Shown: positions 35,978 to 45,346, counted from the first letter of the stretch. The stretch: DNA of 64,000 nt from Burkholderia sp. IMCC1007 (GCF_027257875.1 NZ_JAPVQY010000003.1:1-64000); one strand, 5' to 3'. Notes: a model not told the origin generated them from the sequence alone. Numbers and translations are program-made.

Positions 35978-37714
35978 ATGTCTGCATTCATTGCGAACAC
36001 GCCTCCAGGGTCGCCGCCGGCAATGCCCGGCGCGGCGCGCCGCGATACCCGTGCGTTACGCATCGCGGCGCGCCACGCCGCATGCCTCGTCGCCACGCTG
36101 CTGCTCCCCCGTTTCGCCTACGCGCAGCAGGTGCCCAGTGCCGGTCAATCGATTCGCGACATCGAAGCCGTCCGCCCGACCCTACCGGCCGCCCCCCGTC
36201 CGGAGCTCGACATCGCGCCGGCCGCGCCCGAACCCTCGGCACACGACGACACAGGCCCGCGCGTCGAGGTCCGCGCCTTCGCCATCGAAGGCGCCACTGC
36301 CATTCCAGCGGCACGACTGGACAGCCTGCTCGCGGATCTCACCGGTCGCGAATTGAGCTTCGGCGAACTGCAGCAAGCCACGGCACGCATCACGGCGTAC
36401 TACCGCGAACAGGGCTACGTGCTGGCCCGCGCGTATCTGCCGCACCAAGACATCGAGGACGGCGTCGTCCGCATCGCGATCGTCGAAGGCCGGTATGGAA
36501 AAATCGAACTGCACAACCGCTCGCGCGTGATCGATCGCGCGCTGCGTCAACCGCTCACCGCGTTGCAACCGGGCGCCGTCGCATACGGCGCCGCGCTCGA
36601 GCGCAGCCTCATGCTGCTCGACGAAATGCCCGGCGTCGTGGCCAAAGGCACGCTGCGCGCGGGCGAGGAACCCGGCACGACCGATCTCGTGGTCGACGCC
36701 GAGGCGGCCCCGTTCGCGCGCGGGTCGCTCGAACTCGACAACTTCGGCGACTCGCTGAGCGGCCGCTACCGCGCGACCGGCAGCGTCGACATCAACTCGC
36801 CGCTGCGGCTGGGCGATCGCTTCTCGCTGCGCGGCCTCACGAGCAACACCCATCAGCGCTATTACCGCACGGCATATCAACTGCCGGTCGGCCCTGCATC
36901 GACCCGTATCGGCATCGCGTACTCCGACATGAACTACCGGCTCGGCGGCAGCCTGAAGCCGCTCGGCTATCGCGGCAGCGCCGACGTGCGCTCCGCGTTC
37001 GTCACACAGCCGCTGCTGCGCAGCCGGCGGGCCAGCATCGACGCGCAACTCGTCTATGAGAACAAGCACGGCCGCGACGATTACCGCGCGGTCGACCTCG
37101 TCAGCGACAAGACCGTCGACCTGTGGAGCATCGGGCTGAGCGGCAACAGCCAGGACGGCATCGGCGGCGGGGGCCGTACCGGCTTCTCGGCGACGCTCGG
37201 CATCGGCCGGCTCCACGGCAACGACGCACTCGGGGGCAACAAGCTCGTCCACTCGATCGGCCGCTTCACGAAGCTGAACGTCAGCGCACTGCGCCTGCAG
37301 GCGATCAGCGCACGGCTGCAGTTCTACACGCAATTCAGCGCGCAACTGGCGTCGCGCAATCTCGATTCCGCCGAAAAATTCAATCTCGGCGGCCCGTACG
37401 GCGTACGCGCGTACGCGCTCGGCGCGGGCAACGGCGACCAGGGCTGGCAGGCGAGCGCGCAATTGCGCTACCTCGTCGGGCCGGGCTGGCAGCTCAGCAC
37501 GTTCGCCGATACCGGCCGCGTGCAGCTCAACAAGCAGCCGTGGTCGCGCGAACGCAATACCGTGCAGTTATCGGCCGTCGGCGTCGGCGCAAGCTGGTTC
37601 GGCACGCGCCGGCAAGTCAGCATGACCGCCGCGTTACCGCTCGGCCGTGCCGATCCGGTCGCGTCTGCGACCCGGTCGCCGAGCGTGTGGTTGCAAGCCG
37701 CGCAGTATTTCTGA
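35978..37714 (+). CDS. Two-partner secretion outer-membrane transporter (TpsB, ShlB/FhaC/CdrB type)
   Basis: A roughly 578-residue TpsB protein. The start is uncertain: ATG 35978 (MSAFIANTPPG) or ATG 36023 (MPGAARRDTR), both placing the signal peptide end at LLLPRFAYAQQ. The first POTRA domain is VEVRAFAIEGATAIPAARLD; the second follows IAIVEGRYGKIELHNRSRVI. A 16-strand barrel ends in the aromatic C-terminus VWLQAAQYF. The barrel motif LGGPYGVRAYALGAGNGDQG is the conserved motif near the strand 13-14 region of the Omp85/TpsB family. It exports the adhesin encoded next, recognising its N-terminal TPS domain. Confidence 0.9.
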   Translation: MSAFIANTPPGSPPAMPGAARRDTRALRIAARHAACLVATLLLPRFAYAQQVPSAGQSIRDIEAVRPTLPAAPRPELDIAPAAPEPSAHDDTGPRVEVRAFAIEGATAIPAARLDSLLADLTGRELSFGELQQATARITAYYREQGYVLARAYLPHQDIEDGVVRIAIVEGRYGKIELHNRSRVIDRALRQPLTALQPGAVAYGAALERSLMLLDEMPGVVAKGTLRAGEEPGTTDLVVDAEAAPFARGSLELDNFGDSLSGRYRATGSVDINSPLRLGDRFSLRGLTSNTHQRYYRTAYQLPVGPASTRIGIAYSDMNYRLGGSLKPLGYRGSADVRSAFVTQPLLRSRRASIDAQLVYENKHGRDDYRAVDLVSDKTVDLWSIGLSGNSQDGIGGGGRTGFSATLGIGRLHGNDALGGNKLVHSIGRFTKLNVSALRLQAISARLQFYTQFSAQLASRNLDSAEKFNLGGPYGVRAYALGAGNGDQGWQASAQLRYLVGPGWQLSTFADTGRVQLNKQPWSRERNTVQLSAVGVGASWFGTRRQVSMTAALPLGRADPVASATRSPSVWLQAAQYF

Positions 37715-37889
37715 GCGGCACAGAATGCGCGGGCCGGCGCAACCGGCCGGTCCGCCAGTCGCGCGGGCGGCCTCGCCGCCCGCATTTTCGAAAGCGTGGA
37801 AGCTTCGCGCTTTCGCCTTTCCGGTTTCGTTAGGCATACGTACCAATACGAAACGTTTTCCCGGTACTCATCCGGAAGGTAACGATCTT

Positions 37890-40800
37890 ATGAACAAGAC
37901 CTACGCACTGGTCTGGAACCAGACCCGACAATGCTGGAGCGCCGTCGGGGAAACCGCGCGCCGGCACGGCAAATCCGCCGGCGGCAAACGCCTCGCCGCG
38001 ACCGCCGTCTCGCTGCTCGGCCTCGCCGCGCTACCCGCGTTCGCGCTGCCCGTCGGCGAAACGATCACCGCCGGCAAGGCCGACATCCTTCGCGACACCA
38101 ACGGCAAGTCGATGTCCATCAACCAGCACACCGACAAGCTCGTCACGAACTGGCAGGCGTTCGACGTCGCCGCCGGCGAACGGGTCACCTTCCATCAGCC
38201 CGGCACGCAGTCCATCGCACTGAACCGCGTGATCGGCAACAACGGCAGCCAGATCCACGGCAACATCGACGCGAACGGCAAGGTGTTCCTCGTCAACCCG
38301 AACGGCGTGCTGTTCGGGTCGGGCGCACAGCTCAACGTCGGCGGCCTCGTCGCCTCCACGCAAAACCTCTCCGATGCCGATTTCCTCGCCGGCAACTATC
38401 GCTTCACCGGCCAGTCGGGCGCGTCGGTCGTCAACAACGGGCGCATCACCGCCGCCGACGGCGGCAGCGTCGCGCTGCTCGGCGCGCGCGTGTCGAACAA
38501 CGGCGTGATCCAGGCCCGGATGGGCCGCGTCGCGCTCGGCGCCGGCAATGCGTTCAAGGTCAACTTCGACGGCAACGATCTGCTGAGCCTGCAGGTCGAA
38601 GGCGGCGCGATCGATGCGCAGGCAAGCAACGGCGGCCTGCTGAAGGCCGATGGCGGCGAAGTGCTGATGTCGGCCCGCGCGGCCGGCAACCTGCTGAATG
38701 CGGTCGTCAACAACACCGGCACGATCGAGGCGAAGGGCCTCGTCGGGCGCGGCGGCCGGATCACGCTCGACGGCGGCACCGTCAACGTCGCCGGCAAGCT
38801 CGATGCGAGCGCCGGATCGGGCGCAGGCGGCAACGTGATCACCCGTGGCGAACAGGTCAACGTGGCCGCCGGCACGCGCGTCGACACGCGCGGTGCGAAC
38901 GGCCAGACCGGCATCTGGACGCTCGAAGCGGCCAATGCCGGCGTCGCGGCCGATCAGCCCACGGCGAATACGCGAGGCTTCAACGGCAACAGCAACATCA
39001 ACGGCAACACGGGAACGGGCACCGGCAACGACGTCCAGTTCGCCGGCCGTTCGATCGACGCGCGCACGCTCGGACAGAACCTCGATACGACCAACGTCGA
39101 ACTGGTCAATACCCGGAACGATCTGACCGTGAGCGGCCCCGTCGCGTGGACCGGCGACACCGCGCTCAAGCTGCGCGCGAAGCAAGGCAACGTCAATCTG
39201 CAGCAAGCGCTGTCGGCCACCGGCACGAATGCGAGCCTGATCGTCGACGCGGCCAACGGCATTCGCGTGAACGACGCGGTGAAGCTGACGGGTCGCAACG
39301 CGCATCTGGAACTCGACTCGACCAACGGCCATACGTTCGCGGGCGACAAGGCCGTCGTCACGCTGTCGGGCCAAAACGCAACGTACAGTTCGAACGGCAA
39401 TGCCTACAAGGTGTTGCACACGCTCGCCGATCTGAGCAACGTCGACGCGAACCTGCGTGGCCGCTACGTGCTCGGCAATACGATCGACGGCGCGAACACG
39501 GCCTTCCACGCCATCGGCGGCGACCTCGGATTCTCCGGCACATTCGACGGGCTCGGCAACACGATCGGCCAACTGACCATCAGCGACAGGACCCACACAT
39601 CCGTGGGCCTGTTCAGCCAGAATGCCGGCCGCATCGCCAATCTCGTGCTGTCAAACATCCGCGTGGCCACGTCGGGCTCCGTATACGGCGTTCCAACATC
39701 CGTCGGCGCGCTCGCGGGCATAAACGCGGGCACGATCTCCAATGTGACTGCGCGCAATGTGACCGTCACCGCCGGGGGGCCGGCAAACATCGGCGGCCTC
39801 ATCGGCGCGAACTACGGCGGCACGATCGAGCATGCGAAGGTGTCCGGCTACGTCGGCGGCGGTCCCGACGTGCTGTCGATCGGCGGCCTCGTCGGCGAGA
39901 ACATGACGTTGCTGGGCGACGCGCCGGTCGTGGCGACGATCCGCGACAGCCGTGCCGACGTGCAGGTGAACGCCATGCACGACGGCGCCGCCGGCGGGCT
40001 GGTCGGCCTCAACACGGGCTGGATCGAACGCTCGTCGAGCACCGGCAGGGTCATCGCAACGGGCAGCCGGGCGGTCGCGGGCGGCCTCGTCGGGATCAGT
40101 GACGATAACGGCATCATTACCGCATCATCGTCATCCGCCGACGTGCTCACCAGCCGGAACGCCGTGGCAGGCGGCCTCGTCGGGATCAATGCGGCGACCG
40201 TCTCCGCATCGAGCGCAAACGGGAAGGTCACGGTCGGCGACCACAGCAGCGCGGGCGGCCTGGTCGGCTCGAATACCGGCGATATCGATACGTCGACGGC
40301 CAACGGCACGATCATCGCCACCACGTTCGGCACGGCCGGCGGCTTGGTGGGCACGAACAGCGGCAGCGTGCGCCAATCGCAGGCCAACGGCAGCGTGACT
40401 GCCGGCAACGCCAGCGAAGCGGGCGGCCTCGTCGGCCGAAACGCCGGAACCGTTGCCGACTCCCGCGCCAACGGCGCCGTGAAAGCCGGCGATCTCTCGC
40501 TGGCCGGCGGCCTGATCGGCGTCAACGCGCGCGGCAGCGTCGCACGGTCGAGCGCATCGGGCAGCGTCGAAGCCGGCGCAAACAGCAATGTCGGCGGTCT
40601 CGTCGGCCAGTTGATGGGCAAGATCGATCGGTCGAACGCGACAGGCTCCGCGAAGGGCGGCGACGACAGCCTGGTGGGCGGCCTCGTCGGCAACGTCGGC
40701 GGCGTCATTACCGCGTCGTCGTCGAGCGGCAATGTGTCCGGCGGCCGATTCGCGAGGCTGGGCGGGCTGGCCGGCGGTAACTTCGGCTTCATCTATGGCT

Positions 40801-40892
40801 CGTCGACCACCAGCCACGTCAACGTCACGCCCGGATACGGACAGATTTATGGTCCGCTGGTCGGTCTGAACTACGGGACGGTGAAACCCTGA
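37890..40892 (+). CDS. TPS-secreted filamentous adhesin with GLUG repeats (TpsA, CdrA/HMW-like)
   Basis: A 1000-residue exoprotein. The N-terminus is an extended signal peptide (MNKTYALVWNQTRQCWSAVG, basic region, then hydrophobic core LAATAVSLLGLAALPAFALP). The TPS/haemagglutination domain follows, including NRVIGNNGSQIHGNID and FLVNPNGVLFGSGAQLNVGG. Beta-helix repeats occupy the middle. From about residue 580 to the end there are around sixteen GLUG-type repeats (pattern GGLVGxNxGxIxxSxAxGxV). No toxin tip, no pretoxin motif and no C-terminal cysteine are present. The position directly after an exopolysaccharide operon suggests a matrix adhesin binding its own polymer, like CdrA with Psl; that is inference. 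Confidence 0.88.
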   Translation: MNKTYALVWNQTRQCWSAVGETARRHGKSAGGKRLAATAVSLLGLAALPAFALPVGETITAGKADILRDTNGKSMSINQHTDKLVTNWQAFDVAAGERVTFHQPGTQSIALNRVIGNNGSQIHGNIDANGKVFLVNPNGVLFGSGAQLNVGGLVASTQNLSDADFLAGNYRFTGQSGASVVNNGRITAADGGSVALLGARVSNNGVIQARMGRVALGAGNAFKVNFDGNDLLSLQVEGGAIDAQASNGGLLKADGGEVLMSARAAGNLLNAVVNNTGTIEAKGLVGRGGRITLDGGTVNVAGKLDASAGSGAGGNVITRGEQVNVAAGTRVDTRGANGQTGIWTLEAANAGVAADQPTANTRGFNGNSNINGNTGTGTGNDVQFAGRSIDARTLGQNLDTTNVELVNTRNDLTVSGPVAWTGDTALKLRAKQGNVNLQQALSATGTNASLIVDAANGIRVNDAVKLTGRNAHLELDSTNGHTFAGDKAVVTLSGQNATYSSNGNAYKVLHTLADLSNVDANLRGRYVLGNTIDGANTAFHAIGGDLGFSGTFDGLGNTIGQLTISDRTHTSVGLFSQNAGRIANLVLSNIRVATSGSVYGVPTSVGALAGINAGTISNVTARNVTVTAGGPANIGGLIGANYGGTIEHAKVSGYVGGGPDVLSIGGLVGENMTLLGDAPVVATIRDSRADVQVNAMHDGAAGGLVGLNTGWIERSSSTGRVIATGSRAVAGGLVGISDDNGIITASSSSADVLTSRNAVAGGLVGINAATVSASSANGKVTVGDHSSAGGLVGSNTGDIDTSTANGTIIATTFGTAGGLVGTNSGSVRQSQANGSVTAGNASEAGGLVGRNAGTVADSRANGAVKAGDLSLAGGLIGVNARGSVARSSASGSVEAGANSNVGGLVGQLMGKIDRSNATGSAKGGDDSLVGGLVGNVGGVITASSSSGNVSGGRFARLGGLAGGNFGFIYGSSTTSHVNVTPGYGQIYGPLVGLNYGTVKP

Positions 40893-41669
40893 GCGTTGTG
40901 CGCAAAGTCTCGGCGTCATCCGCTTGACGCGATGATTGGAGGTCTTGTCGCGTAGCCGGGGCCTTCGGGCCGCTGGCTACGGGGCGGGCGGATCGGGCAA
41001 CAGGCCTGCCCCGCCCGCCGACAGGTGAGTGCGCAACAAGCGAGGGGGCCGGTCGATGAGCGCTCGCCTCTGCGTTTCGCAAGCTCGACCCTGTTTGCCT
41101 GGTCTCAATACATTCGTGATTGCGGGGGGGTGGATGTCCCGGTGCAGAACAGCGTGGCGCCCGATGGATTTACGGTCGTTTTTCACCGTACACCACGTAC
41201 TTCACCATGAAGAACACCCCGAAATGTCGGATAACCAACCATCGGGAAGATCGTCCCGGTTGCCGCCAGCATCTTCGAATACAGGGATCGGAAGCTTTGC
41301 CGGCGTTGCAACCGGTCACGTTCGACTGGCTGTATGCGATATTGAACGACATGCCGCCCGATCACGAGTTGTAAAGCAACACGCCGGCACGGCTGATCAT
41401 CGCGATGGGGTATCGCAACATGCACGGATCGAACTGGAGACAGTAGGGGCGTGGCGGGTCGAACGTAAATGTCGAACGCAAACGCAAAAAGAAAAGCCCG
41501 GCAGCACAGTAAAATTGGTGAGTTCAGCCCTTGCCGCCTACAAGATCGCAACGGCGAAAAGCAGCCAACCGCACGGTTTTCCGTTCGACACTTCGCGCGT
41601 CATGGATCCGTCGACTCGCGCGGTACCCATATCATCACGCGATCAGCACGAACCCCTATCGGAGCGGCG
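40893..41669. other. Intergenic region between TPS pair and alpha-fimbrial operon (convergent)
   Basis: About 775 bases between convergent operons. Apart from the hairpins at its left end no gene, RNA or repeat could be supported. A frame at 41120-41374 ending VTFDWLYAILNDMPPDHEL has protein-like composition at its end only and may be a remnant of something lost, but I do not recognise it. Confidence 0.4.
40952..40980 (+). terminator. Hairpin after the adhesin gene
   Basis: GTAGCC (40952-40957) pairs with GGCTAC (40975-40980), and inside it GGCC-TTCG-GGCC forms a stem with a stable UUCG-type loop (40960-40971). It lies 60 bp after the adhesin stop. A second G/C-rich hairpin follows (GGCGGGC at 40983 with GCCCGCC near 41014). 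No T-run follows, so termination efficiency is uncertain. Confidence 0.45.
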
Positions 41670-42338
41670 CTATTTCTCGACGGTCGCGCGACAGGCAGGG
41701 TGCCCAGGAATCTCCACGACGCGCCCCGCCAGAGGCAGCGGCACGCCGGGATAGACGTTGAACGCATCGACAGCATGGCCGTCTGCTTTCGCACCCTCCA
41801 CGTGATAGCGGACAGTCCCCGTTGCCGTCAGCCGGGCACCCGCCCCATCGCACGTGACGTCGAGCCCTTCTCGGACCTTCGAAGGCAACTGGCGGACCAG
41901 GCCGCTGAACCCGAGGCTGACGACGACGTTGGCCGACGCGTTCCTGCGTTCGCTGCCGAGCAGCTTGACCACCGGCTGCACGTCGAGGCGGTAAACCGTT
42001 TCCGTGTCGACAGGACGAAGCGGCTTGAGCGTGATGGTCTTCGTCTGCCCGGCCGCGAGACTCACCCGAAACGGATAAGCATAGAGTGACGGCTTCGTCA
42101 CGTCCCCAACGGACTCGAGGCGCTCTTCGTCGAGCGGCACGCCCGGATTCAACAGGCGTGACAGCGAGATGCTCACGTATTCGGTGTGATCGCCGTTGTT
42201 GACGAGGGTGATCGGCTGGTTTTTTTGTTCCACCGTCGCTTCCTTCGGAAGCATGTCGATGACGGCCGATGCCGACACCGGGATCGCGAGCATGGCCGCG
42301 AAAACGGCGTGCGAAAAAATGGATGGGTAAGAATTCAT
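41670..42338 (-). CDS. Alpha-fimbrial periplasmic chaperone (third copy)
   Basis: A 222-residue protein with a signal peptide (MNSYPSIFSHAVFAAMLAIP, cut after VSASA). It has the two immunoglobulin-like domains of a pilus chaperone: N-domain ATVEQKNQPITLVNNGDHTE to ITLKPLRPVDTETVYRLDVQ, and a C-terminal domain with CDGAGARLTATGTVRYHVEG and a closing Cys (GHPACRATVEK). The LLNPGVPLDEERLE segment matches the CS1-type chaperones. It is the last gene of the minus-strand fimbrial operon. It may serve a particular minor subunit, probably the pilin encoded just upstream. Confidence 0.82.
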   Translation of the reverse strand: MNSYPSIFSHAVFAAMLAIPVSASAVIDMLPKEATVEQKNQPITLVNNGDHTEYVSISLSRLLNPGVPLDEERLESVGDVTKPSLYAYPFRVSLAAGQTKTITLKPLRPVDTETVYRLDVQPVVKLLGSERRNASANVVVSLGFSGLVRQLPSKVREGLDVTCDGAGARLTATGTVRYHVEGAKADGHAVDAFNVYPGVPLPLAGRVVEIPGHPACRATVEK

Positions 42339-42427
42339 GTCTCGATGCTGTGCGCGGCAAGTTACACCCGGTTTGCCCGTCGGCCGACTGCGCGGGCACG
42401 GAAAGCAAACCGACGATGTATCGGGCG

Positions 42428-42976
42428 TCAGGGCGCTCTGACCACCGGCTCGAATGTCATCGACAACACGCCGCTGTACGTTCCCGCCGTGCTTTTGAAA
42501 TCGCCTGCGGGCGGATACGCGGACACGTCGAGCGTGTAATACCCGATCGAGTCGGCGCCTGCCTGCGGCGGTGCCGGATTCTTGAATTCCGCGCCCTGCC
42601 CGATCACGATCGGCTTCGACACGCCACCCTCGGCGCCCAGTTTGACGGTGGGCGTCCGAAATGCCAGCGCAGGGTTCGACTGGTGCGTGATCGTCAACGG
42701 TGCATCGAGGCGCACCTGGAACACACCGCTGGTCGACACGATCTTCAGGCGTGCCTGTACGTCGTACGGTGTATCCCAACCACCGAGCTGCTGCATCTCC
42801 AGCCCATTGTCGAACCAGCCGCCCTTGTCGTCGGTCACGATCAGCTTGTTCGGCTTGACGATGCGCGCGCTCACCTTGCTGGTGGTCTTGCCGGCCAGCA
42901 CCACGATATCCGTGGATGCGATCGCCGATGCGCTCATCAGGCAAGCACACAAACAATTCAGGATAAGTTTTTTCAT
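42428..42976 (-). CDS. CS1-type minor fimbrial subunit
   Basis: A 182-residue secreted subunit: signal peptide MKKLILNCLCACLMSASAIA, then a single pilin domain. It shares with the major pilin at 47721 the closing pattern YSGVLSMTFEPV (major: YSGDLVMVFEPA) and the internal FQVRLDAPLTITHQS stretch, so the two are paralogues of the CS1 fimbrial family (cable pilin type). The RBS is GGGGGCGG-like and weak. It lies between the tip adhesin and the third chaperone and may be an adaptor or terminator subunit. Confidence 0.78.
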   Translation of the reverse strand: MKKLILNCLCACLMSASAIASTDIVVLAGKTTSKVSARIVKPNKLIVTDDKGGWFDNGLEMQQLGGWDTPYDVQARLKIVSTSGVFQVRLDAPLTITHQSNPALAFRTPTVKLGAEGGVSKPIVIGQGAEFKNPAPPQAGADSIGYYTLDVSAYPPAGDFKSTAGTYSGVLSMTFEPVVRAP

Positions 42977-42984
42977 ACCGCCCC

Positions 42985-44022
42985 CTACGATTTCGTGACG
43001 ACCGTGAAAAACAGAACGTCGTTGTAGTCGCCGTCTTTCAAGCCGCGATCCACGGTCGTCCTGAACGTCGGAAAGAAGCAGGTTCTGCCCGAGCTGTCGA
43101 GCGACAACGCCGCGTTGTTCGCGTTCGGCAAGTGCAGTGTCGACGAGCCGCTGTCCAATGTCACGTCGTACGGTATGAGCTGCGACGAGTCCTTGTCGTT
43201 CTTCATCCGATACCGGTTCCCCACGATGCCGTTGAGGTTGCTCGCATTGATCACGAACTTCTTGCCGCTGACTGCGGAGCCGAGATACGCGAAACAGAGT
43301 TGATCCGCGTTGGTCGACAGGACCTTTTCCGAATCCCCGTCGGGCAGTTCGCCGAGATTCCAGTCGGGCGCGGTCATGCGGATCCCGATTGGCGGCGGCG
43401 GCGGCACCACCGGATCGACCAGAGCACAGTTGCTGGAGGTTCCGAAGCGCCCGAGATAGGCGGCCCCCGAGCTATCCGCGACGTCGGCTCCGCTCGTGGA
43501 ATTGCCGGCCCGGATGGAAAGCGCGGGCCAATCCGACAAGACACTATTGTCAATGACGACTTCCACGTCCGCGACAAAGGCTTCGCTCCGCTTCCACTCC
43601 CGGGCAACTTCCGGATATTGCCCCCCGCAGTTCACGCACGAATTGGTGCCCCCGGTATACATCTGGTAGCCCCATCCCCCTAGCCAAAGGGTCTTGTACG
43701 GAATCCCATTCATCCGGACAGTCTTTGCCGGGGACGATGACTGATTCATCGTCCCGTTCTTGTCATACGTATAAAGCAAAACTCCCCGCGAATAGAAACG
43801 CCACTCATTCCCGATATGTCCGGCGGCCTCCTTGAAGTTGATCGACACTCTGAGCGTACTGGTTCCGTCGCCGTTCTCCTGCCACGAACACGCGCCGTAT
43901 CCGTTGGTCAGCGGAGATTCGATCAGTTGGCTCCACGCGAATGCGCTGACGGAAAGCATGGAGAGCAAAGCACTCAGCAAAAACGTCTGGGTCCACTTGA
44001 ATACCCGTGTTTGAATTCTCAT
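42985..44022 (-). CDS. CS1/cable-pilus-type tip adhesin (CooD/CblD-like)
   Basis: A 345-residue protein (ATG 44022, with GGGA upstream; ATG 44031 also possible). A signal peptide ends in SVSAFAWS. The N-terminal lectin-like half contains a tight Cys pair (TNSCVNCGGQYPEV), and a proline hinge PVVPPPPP lies near residue 215. The C-terminal pilin-like half includes LCFAYLGSAVSGKKFVINAS and ends NDVLFFTVVTKS. Two-domain tip proteins with this layout, including the terminal RTCFFPTFRTTV segment, belong to the CooD/CblD group, which initiates assembly and binds receptors. Third from last in the operon. Confidence 0.8.
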   Translation of the reverse strand: MRIQTRVFKWTQTFLLSALLSMLSVSAFAWSQLIESPLTNGYGACSWQENGDGTSTLRVSINFKEAAGHIGNEWRFYSRGVLLYTYDKNGTMNQSSSPAKTVRMNGIPYKTLWLGGWGYQMYTGGTNSCVNCGGQYPEVAREWKRSEAFVADVEVVIDNSVLSDWPALSIRAGNSTSGADVADSSGAAYLGRFGTSSNCALVDPVVPPPPPIGIRMTAPDWNLGELPDGDSEKVLSTNADQLCFAYLGSAVSGKKFVINASNLNGIVGNRYRMKNDKDSSQLIPYDVTLDSGSSTLHLPNANNAALSLDSSGRTCFFPTFRTTVDRGLKDGDYNDVLFFTVVTKS

Positions 44023-44155
44023 TTTTCCCATCCACTGTCAAAGCAGTTTAGCCGGCTATACCGTGCGCTAAACCGCATGCCTGCTTCGTCGCACCGACAT
44101 CATCCGGCCAGTACGACTTGATGACTACGATGGCCGGTTGTCACCTCGAACCCGC

Positions 44156-44629
44156 TTATCGTCTGTCGCCCGCAAGCTGATAGACGACAACGCCATAACC
44201 CACGCTGATAAACAACGGCGCGACCGCACGGCCTGTATCACCCGCGTCGACGGCAATACGTTCGCGAGGACGAAACGTGAGCCGCCAGACCTTTGCCTCG
44301 AGCGGTGCAGCGAGTTCCTTCAGCGTCATCTGGTATTTCTGCCCGGGCGCCAAGGTCAAATGGCTTGGCTGTGCCAGCAAGGTCGGGCGGTCCATCTCCT
44401 CGATCGGCACGAGACGCTCGGGGGTTTGCCCTGGATTGGCGACCCACTGCTGCGTGACGTCGAGATAGAGCGGCGTATCGCCGACGTTCTCGGCCCACAG
44501 CTCGCCGGCCGGCTTGCCCGGCGCGAGCGTGAGCTCGGTGCGCGACAGCTTCAGCACGCCGGCGGCATGGCCGTGCGTCGCGCACAGCGCGGCCAGCATG
44601 CCGAGCACCCAACTTCGAGTACGGCTCAT
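44156..44629 (-). CDS. Single-domain alpha-fimbrial chaperone-like protein
   Basis: A 157-residue secreted protein (signal MSRTRSWVLGMLAALCATHG, cut after HAA). It has the N-terminal chaperone domain only: LKLSRTELTLAPGKPAGELW, QQWVANPGQTPERLVPIEEM and LTLAPGQKYQMTLKEL, with SVGYGVVVYQLAGDRR as an immediate end. The second immunoglobulin domain present in the adjacent chaperone (residues about 150-229 there) is missing. The start overlaps the upstream chaperone stop (ATGA). It may assist a single subunit, or act as a partner of the full-length copy. Confidence 0.78.
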   Translation of the reverse strand: MSRTRSWVLGMLAALCATHGHAAGVLKLSRTELTLAPGKPAGELWAENVGDTPLYLDVTQQWVANPGQTPERLVPIEEMDRPTLLAQPSHLTLAPGQKYQMTLKELAAPLEAKVWRLTFRPRERIAVDAGDTGRAVAPLFISVGYGVVVYQLAGDRR

Positions 44630-45315
44630 CCCCCACAATCCAGCGTGACCGGCTTGTCGTCGACGCGTAACGTCATGTGCCGGGTCGCGAAACGCTGCGG
44701 CGTGCCCGGGAATACGGCCAGCGTTTGAGCCGGTTTCGACCGGTCGTACACGACGTCGGTAAACACCTCGCGAATGTTGCCGGTATTTTCGAGCGTCAGC
44801 CCACCATTCTCGCAGCGATGCGTCCAGCCGGACCGTTGCTTGTCCGGCGGCGGCATGTGCCGGACCAGCACGCCATAGCCGATCGCGACCGACATCGGCA
44901 CGGTAATCTTGTCTTTCGGTGCATCGTCGACCTTCAGCGATCTGACCGGCACGATATACAGCCGATACAGTTCCTCGGCCTCCGGTTCCGTCAGCGATTT
45001 CAGGACGATCGCGCGCGTCTGGCTCGGCCCGAGCGTCAGCTTGTCCGGACTGGCGAGCATGCCCGGGCGTTCGAGTTCGCCCAAGTCGACTTTCTGCTCC
45101 GGCGTGATGCCGGGATTGGTGACCTTCTGTACCGAGATGTTCAGGTACAGCGGCAGGTCACCCAGGTTCTTCACGGTCACTTTCTGCTCGTGCGCATTGA
45201 ACACCTTCGTCGTGGCCGGAAACACCATCAACTCGCCCTCGGCATGCGCAGCATGGCTCGCGCCCAGCAACAATCCGCACAATGCGGACAATACAACTCG
45301 CAGCTTCTCTTTCAT
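44626..45315 (-). CDS. Alpha-fimbrial periplasmic chaperone (CooB/CblB-like)
   Basis: A 229-residue chaperone: signal MKEKLRVVLSALCGLLLGAS, then KVFNAHEQKVTVKNLGDLPL, QKVTNPGITPEQKVDLGELE and LTLGPSQTRAIVLKSLTEPE in the first domain. The second domain has CENGGLTLENTGNIREVFTD and a closing LDCGG. The two Cys residues probably form a domain-2 disulfide. It donates a strand to CS1-type subunits in the periplasm before delivery to the usher. It lies 32 bp downstream of the usher and is coupled to the single-domain copy. Confidence 0.86.
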   Translation of the reverse strand: MKEKLRVVLSALCGLLLGASHAAHAEGELMVFPATTKVFNAHEQKVTVKNLGDLPLYLNISVQKVTNPGITPEQKVDLGELERPGMLASPDKLTLGPSQTRAIVLKSLTEPEAEELYRLYIVPVRSLKVDDAPKDKITVPMSVAIGYGVLVRHMPPPDKQRSGWTHRCENGGLTLENTGNIREVFTDVVYDRSKPAQTLAVFPGTPQRFATRHMTLRVDDKPVTLDCGG

Positions 45316-45346
45316 GTCCTTGTCTCTTCGATAATCGACCGCCCGG

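Noticed and set aside
37890..40892. CdiA-type contact-dependent toxin
   Set aside because: The protein is only 1000 residues, ends in GLUG repeats, and has no pretoxin motif, toxin tip or following immunity gene.
41120..41374. Possible transposase remnant ending VTFDWLYAILNDMPPDHEL
   Set aside because: Only the last 20 residues look protein-like and no insertion-sequence ends or family match could be seen.
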